Part shown: one piece after another, positions 23,453-31,900 of the stretch
Position numbering within the stretch: position 1 is the first letter of the stretch
How the letters are laid out: each line of letters opens with the position of its first letter
NCBI RefSeq assembly: GCF_001424265.1
Contig: NZ_LMOV01000029.1
Location: 130,088-194,087, forward strand
Direction: 5' to 3'
DNA length: 64,000 nt
DNA from: Acidovorax sp. Leaf160
Lineage (GTDB): Bacteria > Pseudomonadota > Gammaproteobacteria > Burkholderiales > Burkholderiaceae_C
The notes under the pieces: model-generated
The model's input: the letters and a program-made list of their open reading frames with translations, nothing else
What the model was told of the DNA's origin: nothing
The model's database searches: none
Made by a program: the position numbers and the translations under genes

Positions 23453-23500
23453 GGGGGCGCGATGATAGTGCGGCCGGGGGCGGCCCGCCGCCCGGCGCGG

Positions 23501-25288
23501 TCAGTGCCCCTGGCGCGCCAGCACTTCGTCGCGCGGGCCGGCATCCACCACCCGTCCGGACTCCACCACCACGACGGTGTCGAAGCGCGGCAGCAGGCTG
23601 GGCCGGTGCACCGACGCCACGATGCAGGCCGCCGGAAAGGCCGCCGCCATGCGGTCGAACACGCGGGCCTCGGCCTGCGGGTCGAGCGCGCTGGTGGGCT
23701 CGTCCAGCAGCAGCAGCGAGCTGCCCTGGGCCGCCAGCGCGCCGCGCGCCAGGGCCAGCCGCTGGCGCTGCCCGCCCGACAGGTTGCCGCCGCGCTCGCT
23801 CAAGGGGCTCTGCAGCCCGGCCGGCATGCGCTGCAGCACCTCGTCGAACACACCGGCGTGCACGGCCGACTGCAATGCGGCGGCGTCGCACGGCTCGCCG
23901 AAGGTCAGGTTCTCTTCCACGCTGGCCTCGAAGACCTCGGCCTCCTGCGGGATCAGCGTGGCCAGGGTGCGCAGTTCGGCCCAGGGCACGGCGGCGCCGT
24001 CGCGCCACAGCGTGCCTTCCTGGGGTGCATAGAGCCCCGCCAGCGTGCGCAGCAGCGTGCTCTTGCCGCCGCCGCTGGGCCCGATGAGCGCCACGCGCGT
24101 GCCGCGCTCGAGCCGCAGGTCGATGCCGTGCAGGCCGCCGCGCGGCTGCGAATCGCCCACCCCGGCACCGCCCGCAGGGCCGTACCGCAGGCTGGCGCCG
24201 CGCAGCTCCAGCGTCTGCCACGCGGCATGCGGCGCCACCGCCGGCACGGCGGCGTCGGGATCGGCGGGCGCGGCCCAGATCGGCTCGGCGCTGCCGTAGT
24301 CGGTGTGCATGCGGGCAAAACTCTGGAAGTTCGACGCCATGCCGCCCACCACCGAGGCGGCCTGCTGCGCGTACTGGTAGATCATGAACACGGTGCCGAG
24401 CGCGATGGCCTGGCCCGGCTGGCGGTGCTGCAGCACGTAGATGACGACCAGCGCCCAGGTCAGCCCCATGCCCAGCAGGTCGACGGCGAACCACTTGCCT
24501 TCGCCCACCATGACGGCGCGGCGCAGCGGCGCCATCACCGCTTCCATGCGCCGGCCCAGCACGCGGCGCGATGCGGCCTGCAGCCTGAGGCCGATCACCG
24601 TGCCGGCGTTGCCCACGAAGTCGAGCAGCGCGGCGGCGTAGCGGCGCTCGGCGTCGTTCTCGGCCCGGGCCAGCTGCATCAGCACGCGATCGAAGCGCAC
24701 GATGATCAGAGCGATGACGACGTAGCCCGTCACCGCGATGGCGCCGCTGGTGGCCGACAGCAGCGCCAGCGCGACCAGCGGTCCGACGAAGTTGAAGGCG
24801 TTCTGCAGGTAGCCGAACTGGCTCTGCGCGAAGTCGGACAGCGCCCGGCTGGCCTGCATCACGCGATGCTGCAGCTCGCCCGAATGCCGGCCGTCGCGCC
24901 AGGCGAGCGGCGCTGCGGCGATGCGGGCGTAGAGCTGGTCGGCCAGCCGCTCGCGCACCCGCACACCGACATTGCGCTCCAGCACGCGCCCGGGGCCATG
25001 CAGCAGCCACGACAGCAGGTAGATGCCCAGCAGCGCGAGGATCCAGCGGCCGGCGGCGGCGAGCTGCCCCTGCTGCAGCGCATTGATGGCCTGCGCTGCC
25101 AGCCACGGCATGGCAAGGCGCAGCAGTTGCGCGGCCGACAGCAGGCCGGCGGCGCCCAGCAGCTGCCCGCGCACACCGTCCGCATGCCGCCAGAGCGCGC
25201 GGAACAGGTCCTGCGCGGCCTGGCGCAGGCTGATGGCGGGCGGGCGGCGGGTGGCGTTGGGTTCGTGGCGGGAGTCGGTGTCGGTCAT
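23501..25288 (-). CDS. ABC exporter, fused membrane and ATPase domains
   Basis: A 595-aa one-chain half-transporter. The membrane domain (about residues 40-325, six spans) is followed by a nucleotide-binding domain from about residue 345. That domain has Walker A GPSGGGKST, signature LSGGQRQRLA, Walker B LLLLDEPTSAL and switch histidine VASVHRPSLL. It would dimerise in the inner membrane; the substrate is unknown. The ATG at 25288 overlaps the stop of the LysR regulator gene by four bases, so expression is coupled to its regulator. Confidence 0.9.
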   Translation of the reverse strand: MTDTDSRHEPNATRRPPAISLRQAAQDLFRALWRHADGVRGQLLGAAGLLSAAQLLRLAMPWLAAQAINALQQGQLAAAGRWILALLGIYLLSWLLHGPGRVLERNVGVRVRERLADQLYARIAAAPLAWRDGRHSGELQHRVMQASRALSDFAQSQFGYLQNAFNFVGPLVALALLSATSGAIAVTGYVVIALIIVRFDRVLMQLARAENDAERRYAAALLDFVGNAGTVIGLRLQAASRRVLGRRMEAVMAPLRRAVMVGEGKWFAVDLLGMGLTWALVVIYVLQHRQPGQAIALGTVFMIYQYAQQAASVVGGMASNFQSFARMHTDYGSAEPIWAAPADPDAAVPAVAPHAAWQTLELRGASLRYGPAGGAGVGDSQPRGGLHGIDLRLERGTRVALIGPSGGGKSTLLRTLAGLYAPQEGTLWRDGAAVPWAELRTLATLIPQEAEVFEASVEENLTFGEPCDAAALQSAVHAGVFDEVLQRMPAGLQSPLSERGGNLSGGQRQRLALARGALAAQGSSLLLLDEPTSALDPQAEARVFDRMAAAFPAACIVASVHRPSLLPRFDTVVVVESGRVVDAGPRDEVLARQGH

Positions 25289-26286
25289 GGATTACCTGGT
25301 GAAGCTCCCGCTGCGCCGGCAGCGGGATCGATGGTGCCGGGCCAGCTTTCGGCGTGGCGCAGGTCCACATGCGCCTTCAGGAAGTCGAGCACCGCCCGCG
25401 TGCGCGGCGGCAGCCGGTCGGGGCGGCCCAGGTAGACGGCATGGATGGGTTCCAGCTCGCCGGTGTCGAAGGCCTCCAGCACGGGCACCAGCCGGCCGCT
25501 CTGCAGGTCGTCCCACGCATGGTAGAGCGACAGGCGGGCCAGCCCGGCGCCGTGGATGGCCAGGCGCCGCAGTGCATCGCCGTCGTTCACCCGCACCGCC
25601 TCGCCGATCTCGACCTCCACCCGCTGGCCATGGACGGTGAACGGCCAGTGCGGCACGGCGCGGCGGTAGCTCCAGCCCAGGCGGCGGTGGCCGGCCAGGT
25701 CGTCGGGATGCAGCGGCGTGCCGTGCAGCGCCAGGTAGCCGGGCGCGCCCACCACCAACTGGCGGGTGCGGCCCAGGAGGCGCGCCACCATGTCGGAGGA
25801 CGGCAGCCGGCCCCAGCGGATGGCGATGTCCACGCCGTTCTCGGCCAGGTCCACCACCTGGTCGGTGAAGTGCAGCTCCAGCCGCAGGCCCGGGTGCGCG
25901 GCCAGCAGCGGCCCCACCAGCGGCGCCAGCACCCGCTGGCCGACCGACGTGCTGGCGCTGATGCGTACCAGCCCACGCGGCACGCTGCGCACGGCGACGG
26001 CCGCCTCGGCGTCGTCCAGGTCGGCCAGCACCTGCTTGGCGCGCTCGTAGAGCTGCCGGCCCTCGGGCGTGAGCTGCACGCGCCGGGTGCTGCGCTGCAG
26101 CAGCTGCACGCCCAGGCGCGCCTCCAGCCGGGACATGGTCTTGCTGACGGCCGAGGGCGACACGCCCAGCTGGCGCGCCGCCGCCGAAAGGCTGCCGCGC
26201 TCGGCCACGATGACCAGCACTTCCAGCTCGCCGGAGCGGTTGATATCGGGGCTGGCGATCGACGGGGCGTAGGGGGCGGGCTGCAT
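25285..26286 (-). CDS. LysR-family transcriptional regulator
   Basis: A 333-aa regulator. The N-terminal helix-turn-helix is near residues 35-75 (SLSAAARQLGVSPSAVSKTM), followed by the periplasmic-binding-like effector domain from about residue 105. I chose the ATG at 26286 (MQPAPYAP) because the sequence further upstream consists of tandem repeats. It is divergent from an MFS pump gene, with a perfect palindrome between them, and overlaps an ABC exporter gene downstream. It probably controls both transporters; the inducer is unknown. Confidence 0.9.
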   Translation of the reverse strand: MQPAPYAPSIASPDINRSGELEVLVIVAERGSLSAAARQLGVSPSAVSKTMSRLEARLGVQLLQRSTRRVQLTPEGRQLYERAKQVLADLDDAEAAVAVRSVPRGLVRISASTSVGQRVLAPLVGPLLAAHPGLRLELHFTDQVVDLAENGVDIAIRWGRLPSSDMVARLLGRTRQLVVGAPGYLALHGTPLHPDDLAGHRRLGWSYRRAVPHWPFTVHGQRVEVEIGEAVRVNDGDALRRLAIHGAGLARLSLYHAWDDLQSGRLVPVLEAFDTGELEPIHAVYLGRPDRLPPRTRAVLDFLKAHVDLRHAESWPGTIDPAAGAAGASPGNP

Positions 26287-26291
26287 GGTCG

Positions 26292-26361
26292 GGTGGGGCG
26301 AGGGCGCGGTGGGGCGAGGGCGCGGTGGATGCGGGATGCCGTGGTGGATGCGGGATGCCGT
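26292..26361 (+). repeat. Two adjacent tandem duplications (16 bp x2, 19 bp x2)
   Basis: GGTGGGGCGAGGGCGC is repeated perfectly at 26292-26307 and 26308-26323. A 19-base unit beginning GGTGGATGCGGGATGCCGT is then repeated perfectly at 26324-26342 and 26343-26361. They lie upstream of the LysR start and beside the operator-like palindrome, so copy changes would alter promoter spacing. Confidence 0.9.
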
Positions 26362-26364
26362 GGC

Positions 26365-26383
26365 TTGTGCCGCCACGGCACAA
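26365..26383. promoter_or_regulatory. Perfect palindrome, candidate LysR operator
   Basis: TTGTGCCG-CCA-CGGCACAA is a perfect inverted repeat with a 3-base centre, containing the LysR-type T-N11-A pattern. It lies between the divergent lysR and MFS genes, 79 bases from the lysR start and 82 bases from the MFS start. Binding of the adjacent LysR protein is inferred from position. Confidence 0.6.
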
Positions 26384-26464
26384 CCGCGTTGCCATTATTC
26401 CGGCTACCGCCTGCGCCGGGGTTGCGCCAAAGTGCCGGCATTGCCATTTCCACGGACTTTTTCC

Positions 26465-27655
26465 ATGCCTCTTTCCCTTCTGGCGCTGGCCGCCGGTGCC
26501 TTCGGCATCGGCACCACCGAATTCATCATCATGGGCCTGCTCAGCCAGGTCGCGGGCGACCTGCAGGTCTCGATTCCGACGGCCGGCACGCTGATTTCCG
26601 GCTATGCCTTCGGCGTGGCGGTGGGCGCGCCGGTGCTCACGCTGCTGACGCGCCACTGGCCGCGCAAGCGGCTTCTGCTGGCGTTGATGCTGATCTTCAT
26701 CGCCGGCAATGCCGCCGCGGCGCTGGCGCCCGGCTACGGCTGGCTGATGGCGGCGCGCGTGCTCACCTCGCTCACGCACGGCACCTTCTTCGGCGTGGGC
26801 GCGGTGGTGGCCACCGGCCTGGTGGCGCCCGAGCGGCGCGCATCGGCCATCGCGCTGATGTTCTCGGGGCTCACGCTCGCCACGCTGCTGGGCGTGCCGG
26901 CGGGGGCCTGGATCGGTCAGCACCACGGCTGGCGCATGGCCTTCTGGGCCGTGGTGGCGGTGGGCGCGGTGGCCTTCGCCATCCTGGCCGCCTTCGTGCC
27001 GAAGGACGCGGCCCGCCCCACCGTGGTGCCGCTGCGCCAGGAACTGGCGGTGCTGGCGCGCGGTCCGGTGTGGCTGGCGCTCGGCGTGACGGTGTTCGGC
27101 TTCGCCGGCGTATTCGCGCTCTACACCTATGTGGAGCCGCTGCTGACCCAGGTGACGCACATGGCGGGTGGGCTGGTCGCGCTGACGCTGCTGCTGTTCG
27201 GCGCCGGGCTGGCGGCGGGCAACCTGCTGGGCGGCCGGCTGGCGGACCGGGGCGTGATGCGGGCGCTGGTGCTGTCCATCGCCGCCCTGATGGTGGTGCT
27301 GGCGGCCGGGCGCTGGGCCTTCGGCACACCCGCCGTGGCCATGGTCTACGTGGTGCTGCTGGGCACCGTGGCTTTCGCCACCGTGGCCCCCATGCAGATG
27401 CGGGTGTTGCAGCAGGCGGGCGACAGCGGCGCCAACCTGGCGTCAAGCCTGAACATCGCGGCCTTCAACCTGGGCAATGCGCTGGGCGCCTGGGTGGGCG
27501 GCGGCGTGATCGGCGCGGGCCTGGGGCTGCTGTCGGTCAGCGGGGCGGCGGCGGGGCTGACGGCCGTGGGCCTGGCGCTGGCGCTCTGGAGCGGGCACCA
27601 GCCTCGCGCCGGGCTCCCCGGCATGTCGAGTGGCGCCGGCGCTCAGGCGAAGTGA
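26465..27655 (+). CDS. MFS drug/sugar efflux transporter (AraJ-like)
   Basis: A 396-aa major facilitator of the DHA1/AraJ group with twelve predicted spans. The N-terminus MPLSLLALAAGAFGIGTTEF and the motif GIGTTEFIIMGLL are characteristic of this group. A basic cytoplasmic loop (RHWPRKRLLL) lies after span 2. The ATG at 26465 is chosen; the frame further upstream crosses tandem repeats. The last 13 bases overlap the end of thiL on the other strand. The substrate is unknown. Confidence 0.88.
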   Translation: MPLSLLALAAGAFGIGTTEFIIMGLLSQVAGDLQVSIPTAGTLISGYAFGVAVGAPVLTLLTRHWPRKRLLLALMLIFIAGNAAAALAPGYGWLMAARVLTSLTHGTFFGVGAVVATGLVAPERRASAIALMFSGLTLATLLGVPAGAWIGQHHGWRMAFWAVVAVGAVAFAILAAFVPKDAARPTVVPLRQELAVLARGPVWLALGVTVFGFAGVFALYTYVEPLLTQVTHMAGGLVALTLLLFGAGLAAGNLLGGRLADRGVMRALVLSIAALMVVLAAGRWAFGTPAVAMVYVVLLGTVAFATVAPMQMRVLQQAGDSGANLASSLNIAAFNLGNALGAWVGGGVIGAGLGLLSVSGAAAGLTAVGLALALWSGHQPRAGLPGMSSGAGAQAK

Positions 27656-28632
27656 TCGAACGAGGCGTAGTGCTGCACCGGCAGCGCTTGCCCGGCGGCA
27701 TCCACCAGCCGCAAGCCGGGTTCGGCCTCGATGCGGCCGATGCGGGTGACCGGCGTGTCGGCCTGGCGCGCGGCAGCCAGCACCTCGGCCGCCAGGCCGG
27801 CCGGCGCGGTGAACGCCAACTCGTAGTCGTCGCCGCCCGCCAGGGCGCACTGGCGGCGGGTTTCCACGTCGATTTCCAGGTCAAAATGGGCTCCAGCGCT
27901 TGATCCGCCTGCGCATGATGCTATTAAATTAATAGCAATAGATGCATCCAGGCAGGCGCCGACCCGCGACGCCGCGAGGATGTGCCCCAGGTCGCCCAGC
28001 AGCCCGTCGCTCACGTCGATGGCGCTGGTCGCCACGCCCTGCAGCGCCTGCCCCAGCGCCACGCGCGGGCTGGGCCGCTCCAGCCGCTGGCGCGTGGCCG
28101 CCAGGGCAGCGGCGGGCAACGCGATGCGGCCGCGCAAGGCCTCCAGCGCCAGCCGCGCATCGCCCAGCGTGCCGCTGACCCAGATGTCGTCGCCCTGGCG
28201 CGCGCCGCTCCTCAGCAGCGCGCGGCCGGGCGACACCTCGCCGAAGACGGTGATGCAGATGTTGAGGGGCCCGCCCGTGGTGTCGCCGCCCACCAGTTCG
28301 CAGCCGTGCGCATCGGCCAGCGCCAGCAATCCGCCGGCGAAGGCTTCCAGCCAGCCGGCATCGGCATGCGGCAGCGAAAGCGCCAGCGTGAACGCCAGAG
28401 GCCGCGCGCCGCAGGCGGCCAGGTCGCTCAGGTTCACGGCCAGCGCCTTGTGGCCCAGCGCGGCCGGGTCCACGTCGGGAAAGAAGTGGCGGCCCTCCAC
28501 CAGCATGTCGCTGGACACGGCCAGCTGCATGCCGGGCGCGGGCGCCAGCAACGCGCAGTCGTCGCCCACGCCCAGCGCGGCGCGGCGCACCGGGCGCTGG
28601 AAGAACTGGCGGATCAGATCGAATTCACCCAT
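27643..28632 (-). CDS. thiL: Thiamine-monophosphate kinase with in-frame repeat insertion
   Basis: Phosphorylates thiamine monophosphate to the active diphosphate. The 329-aa protein has the PurM-like motifs GVGDDCALLAP near residue 21, VNLSDLAACGARP near residue 67, VGGDTTGG near residue 114, IDVSDGLLGDLGH near residue 205 and GGDDYELAF near residue 267. Residues 233-251 (AINLIASCAGGSSAGAHFD) are encoded by a 58-bp interspersed repeat read in frame. They replace or extend a loop between the SDGL and GGDDYEL motifs. The catalytic motifs remain intact, so activity is likely. No TPP riboswitch is seen upstream. Confidence 0.94.
   Translation of the reverse strand: MGEFDLIRQFFQRPVRRAALGVGDDCALLAPAPGMQLAVSSDMLVEGRHFFPDVDPAALGHKALAVNLSDLAACGARPLAFTLALSLPHADAGWLEAFAGGLLALADAHGCELVGGDTTGGPLNICITVFGEVSPGRALLRSGARQGDDIWVSGTLGDARLALEALRGRIALPAAALAATRQRLERPSPRVALGQALQGVATSAIDVSDGLLGDLGHILAASRVGACLDASIAINLIASCAGGSSAGAHFDLEIDVETRRQCALAGGDDYELAFTAPAGLAAEVLAAARQADTPVTRIGRIEAEPGLRLVDAAGQALPVQHYASFDHFA
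27879..27936 (-). repeat. 58-bp interspersed repeat, copy C (inside thiL)
   Basis: Read leftward it begins with the perfect palindrome GCTATTAATTTAATAGC (27936-27920) and ends GATCAAGCGCTGGAGCCCAT(TTTGACC). It matches copy D at 49565 over 58 bases without a gap. It starts exactly at thiL codon 233, and with the host sequence it keeps the reading frame open. Confidence 0.85.
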
Positions 28633-28849
28633 GGGTCGAGGATAAGAGCGACCCACAAAAACCCTTCTGGCGTCGTTGCCGCATCGGGTCGTGCTACCCG
28701 TACGGCCTGCGACGTACAGGCCGCGCCTGCAGGCCGAGCCAAAGCGGCAAGTCGCTATCAAGAGGGAACGACGAACGAGGAACGAGACAGCATCCTGGTC
28801 ACGAACGATCGAGACAAGAGGAATACTGATGTGCGGGCGGGCGCGGCCC

Positions 28850-30172
28850 TCAGGCTGCCAGCGGCGGCAACCCAGCGCGCCCGGCCGGGCGTGCAGCGCC
28901 ATCCGCCGGCGTCGGCGCCACAGCGGCGGTCGCGTCACAAGCAACGATGGCCTGCCCCGATTTCAGCCACGCAGGCTTCAGTTCCGGGACCTGAATCTGA
29001 ACGCCCTGCAGGCCGCGAGCACCAGACTGCCGCACTGCGGCGAACTCGGCAGGCGTCTCTATGTCTTCCACCACCACGCAGGGACAGAGCACCGAACAGG
29101 CGGCGACCAGTTTGCGCAGCATGTCCGCTGGAGCGGGCGAGTGCAGGGCATGGACCACCAGGTTGCGGTCCATCTTCACCACATCGGCCTGCGAACGCGC
29201 CAGGAATTCGAGCGTGCTGTGGCCCGCGCCCATGTCGTCGATAGCGATGCGCGCGCCACAACCCTGCAGTCGCGCCAGCAGCTCGAAGGTCTCCGCAGAG
29301 GCCGGCACGCCGCTGGTTTCCTTGATTTCCAGCACCAGCCTTCCGGCCACCTGCGGGTGGTGGGCGAGGTGGTCCAGCAGCAGGCGCCACCACGCCGTAT
29401 CCCGCAGCGACATGGCCGAGACGTTGCAGCCCAGGCGCTGGTCCGGGTGGGTGCGCAGCAGTTGCACGCAGGTCCAGACGACGCACTGCTCCAGCCGCGC
29501 AGCGCCGCCGGTGCGCTCCAGCGCCCTGATGGACTGGGTTAAGTTGAAGACGTCCTGCGTGCCAGGCGCTGCGTGGCGCAACAAGGCCTCGTGGTAGAGC
29601 ACGGCACCGTCCGTGCGCAGAACGGACTGGAAGGCCAGGGCCAAGGCACCCTCTTGCAGCGCGTCGAGCAGCATGCCGGCCTGCAACAGGTCAGAGCGCA
29701 GGCTGCTGCCCGTTACGGCTGCGGCATAGGGCTGCTCGCCGCCGGGCGCCCAGCCCCGGTGCGCGGCAAAGGCCTCTTGGACGTCGGTGGCCGCACTGCC
29801 ATCGGGCAGGTAGAACACATCGAGCCCGGCCTGCAGGTAGATGCGATGCCCTGCGCACGTGAACGGCCGGTCCTCGATGGCGGCACGCAGCCGTTCAAGC
29901 AGACGATCCAGGGCAACCTGCGATGCGCCAGACGCGGGGAGATCGATCAGGAACACGGCGGCATTGCCAGACAGGCTATGCGCAGCAAAGCCGCACGCGC
30001 GCAGCCGCTCGACCACGTTTCCATGGAGCGGGTCCTTCACCGGGACCCCGTATGCCAGCACCAGCATGTCCAGATTGGCGATGTAGACGATCACCGATCC
30101 CGGCTTACGCACCAGACTGTTTTCCTCCTGAAGAATGGAGCGGGAAGACGAAGAAAAACACGCCTGCGACAT
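28850..30172 (-). CDS. EAL-domain protein with degenerate GGDEF domain
   Basis: A protein of up to 440 aa for cyclic-di-GMP signalling. Residues 25-150 resemble a GGDEF fold, but the active-site loop reads SGNAAVFLI, so cyclase activity is unlikely. The EAL domain from about residue 185 keeps the metal and catalytic residues: HEALLRH, CNVSAM, LEIKET, IDDMGAGHS, VVKMDR, VVVEDIET and LQGVQ. It may therefore be an active phosphodiesterase. No membrane span is seen. A GTG at 30112 with AGGAGG 11 bases upstream is a good alternative start, since no ribosome-binding site precedes 30172. Confidence 0.85.
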   Translation of the reverse strand: MSQACFSSSSRSILQEENSLVRKPGSVIVYIANLDMLVLAYGVPVKDPLHGNVVERLRACGFAAHSLSGNAAVFLIDLPASGASQVALDRLLERLRAAIEDRPFTCAGHRIYLQAGLDVFYLPDGSAATDVQEAFAAHRGWAPGGEQPYAAAVTGSSLRSDLLQAGMLLDALQEGALALAFQSVLRTDGAVLYHEALLRHAAPGTQDVFNLTQSIRALERTGGAARLEQCVVWTCVQLLRTHPDQRLGCNVSAMSLRDTAWWRLLLDHLAHHPQVAGRLVLEIKETSGVPASAETFELLARLQGCGARIAIDDMGAGHSTLEFLARSQADVVKMDRNLVVHALHSPAPADMLRKLVAACSVLCPCVVVEDIETPAEFAAVRQSGARGLQGVQIQVPELKPAWLKSGQAIVACDATAAVAPTPADGAARPAGRAGLPPLAA

Positions 30173-30309
30173 CAGGTGGTGGGGTCAGGGACCCAGAGGT
30201 TGTTCAATGCAAATGCCTATCAACTGCAGCGCCAATGGTAATTGATTTTTACCAAATCAGTAAATCACATTGTTAACCGCGCGCTAGCCAAGCCATAGGG
30301 TCAAGTTCT

Positions 30310-30819
30310 ATGGTGAAAATTGTTCACGGTGAGGAAACCAAGGCGTTTGCCGCACGGCTGAGGCAGGCGCTAGAAGGGGCGGGCGTGCGCCCATCCCCGT
30401 CCGTCGTCGCGCACGAATTCAATCTCCGTTATTGGGGAAAAAGCATCACCGCGCACACGGCGCGGGCATGGCTGGCGGGCGTGGCCATTCCCATGCAGGA
30501 CAAGCTGCGCACGCTGAGCGACTGGCTGAAAGTGAGTCCAGACGAACTGCGCTTCGGTGCGCGCAGCAATGCGCTCGACAGCCTGGCCCGGGAGGCGGAC
30601 CCTTCGCTGGGCGAGCTCAGTCTGCAGGACAGGGAAATGCTGGCGCGCTACCTGGTGCTGCAGCCGTCGCAGCGCAAGACAGTGCAGGAAGTGGTGCACG
30701 CCATGTCGCTGGTGGCGCAGGTGATGGCGTCCTCAGAACACCCGGTGCGGGCGGAGCAGCCGAGCCCGCCGCCGGTCAGCCCGGTCCGCCGCGGAACCGC
30801 TCGGCCGCCTGGCGGCTGA
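30310..30819 (+). CDS. Helix-turn-helix regulator, XRE-like
   Basis: A 169-aa protein with an N-terminal DNA-binding region (about residues 10-80). It includes an [20 protein letters not shown] segment resembling the recognition part of XRE-type repressors, followed by a helical tail ([15 protein letters not shown]). I do not recognise a named gene. The final 44 bases overlap the ybdK-type gene on the opposite strand. The proline-rich C-terminus ([13 protein letters not shown]) may therefore be constrained by the other frame. Target unknown. Confidence 0.7.
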   Translation: MVKIVHGEETKAFAARLRQALEGAGVRPSPSVVAHEFNLRYWGKSITAHTARAWLAGVAIPMQDKLRTLSDWLKVSPDELRFGARSNALDSLAREADPSLGELSLQDREMLARYLVLQPSQRKTVQEVVHAMSLVAQVMASSEHPVRAEQPSPPPVSPVRRGTARPPGG

Positions 30820-31900
30820 CCTCGGCCAGCAATTGCTCCTCGCGCTGGCGCTCCCGCAGCCAGCGGGCGTCGTTCTGGCCGGCGGAGGCCTCGCTGTGCA
30901 GCATGTGCAGCGCGCCCGACGCGCCATGCGCGCCGGCATGGCGCGCGATGTGGTCGAAGGTGTGCAGGATGTGGTCGCGCAGCGGCATGTGGTTGCCGGT
31001 GGCCGGATCCACATACACCGCTTCCATACCGAAGCGGCAGGCCTGGAAGCGGTTGTAGGTGTAGACCAGGTAGTCGTCTTCGCTCGGGGTGAAGGGCTGC
31101 TCGGCCAGGAACCAGGCGCCCAGCGACTGCACGAAGGCCGACAGCGCGGCGGCCCGCTCGATGGTGAGCGGGGTGTCGAAGACGCGGATCTCGATGGTGC
31201 CGAACTCGGGCTTGGGTCGGATGTCCCAGTAGAAGTCCTTCATGCTCTTGACCACGCCGGTGTGGGTCATCTTGCCGAAGTAGGTTTCGAAGTCCTTCCA
31301 CGTCAGCACCATGGGCGCGCGGCCCGAGAGCGGGAAGGCGAAGACCGAGTTGAGGCGCGCGGAATCGAACGCCGTGTCCTGCGCCTGGACGAACGGGCTG
31401 GAAGCCGACAGCGCGATGAAGTGCGGGATGTAGCGCGACATGCGGTGCAGCATGAGCAGCGCCTCGTCGGCGCTGGGGCAGCCGATGTGCACGTGCTGGC
31501 CGAAGATGGTGAACTGCTTGGATAGGTAGCCGTAGAGCTGCGACAGTTCCTGGAAGCGCGGCTTGTCGTAGATGCGGCGCTCGTGCCACTGCTGGAAGGG
31601 GTGCGTGCCGCCGCCAACCACGGCGATGTTCAGCTTGTCGGCGCTTTTGACCAGCGCGTCGCGGATCTGCGTGAGCTGCCCCAGCACCTCGCTGCCCGAA
31701 TGGCAGATGCCGGTCGAGATCTCGATCATGCTGTTGGTCATCTCGGGCACCACGCTGCCGGGCAGCGGCTGCTTGGCCATCAGGCGCAGCATGTCCTCGG
31801 CATAGGGCGCCAGGTCGTAGTCGTGCGTGTTGACGAGCTGCAGTTCCAGCTCGACGCCGAGCGTCAGCGGCTCGGACTGGTGGAAGGCTTCAAGACTCAC
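30776..31900 (-). CDS. Carboxylate-amine ligase, YbdK family
   Basis: A 374-aa member of the glutamate-cysteine ligase 2 (YbdK) family. E. coli YbdK has weak gamma-glutamylcysteine ligase activity, but the physiological substrate is unknown. Motifs: [13 protein letters not shown] at the N-terminus, [12 protein letters not shown] near residue 57, [16 protein letters not shown] near residue 135 and [14 protein letters not shown] near residue 232. Its start overlaps the antiporter stop by 11 bases, suggesting a two-gene transcript. Its end overlaps the HTH gene on the other strand. Confidence 0.9.
   Translation of the reverse strand: MSLEAFHQSEPLTLGVELELQLVNTHDYDLAPYAEDMLRLMAKQPLPGSVVPEMTNSMIEISTGICHSGSEVLGQLTQIRDALVKSADKLNIAVVGGGTHPFQQWHERRIYDKPRFQELSQLYGYLSKQFTIFGQHVHIGCPSADEALLMLHRMSRYIPHFIALSASSPFVQAQDTAFDSARLNSVFAFPLSGRAPMVLTWKDFETYFGKMTHTGVVKSMKDFYWDIRPKPEFGTIEIRVFDTPLTIERAAALSAFVQSLGAWFLAEQPFTPSEDDYLVYTYNRFQACRFGMEAVYVDPATGNHMPLRDHILHTFDHIARHAGAHGASGALHMLHSEASAGQNDARWLRERQREEQLLAEVSRQAAERFRGGPG

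Noticed and set aside
22460..25435. A 991-codon open frame on the plus strand opposite the ABC transporter genes
   Set aside because: It is antisense to three genes with complete ATPase motifs, has extreme His/Gln/Arg content and no recognisable domain; long antisense frames are expected at this GC content.
28633..28849. Possible TPP riboswitch or small gene between the EAL gene and thiL
   Set aside because: No thi-box-like conserved elements or plausible start with ribosome-binding site were seen; the gap looks empty.
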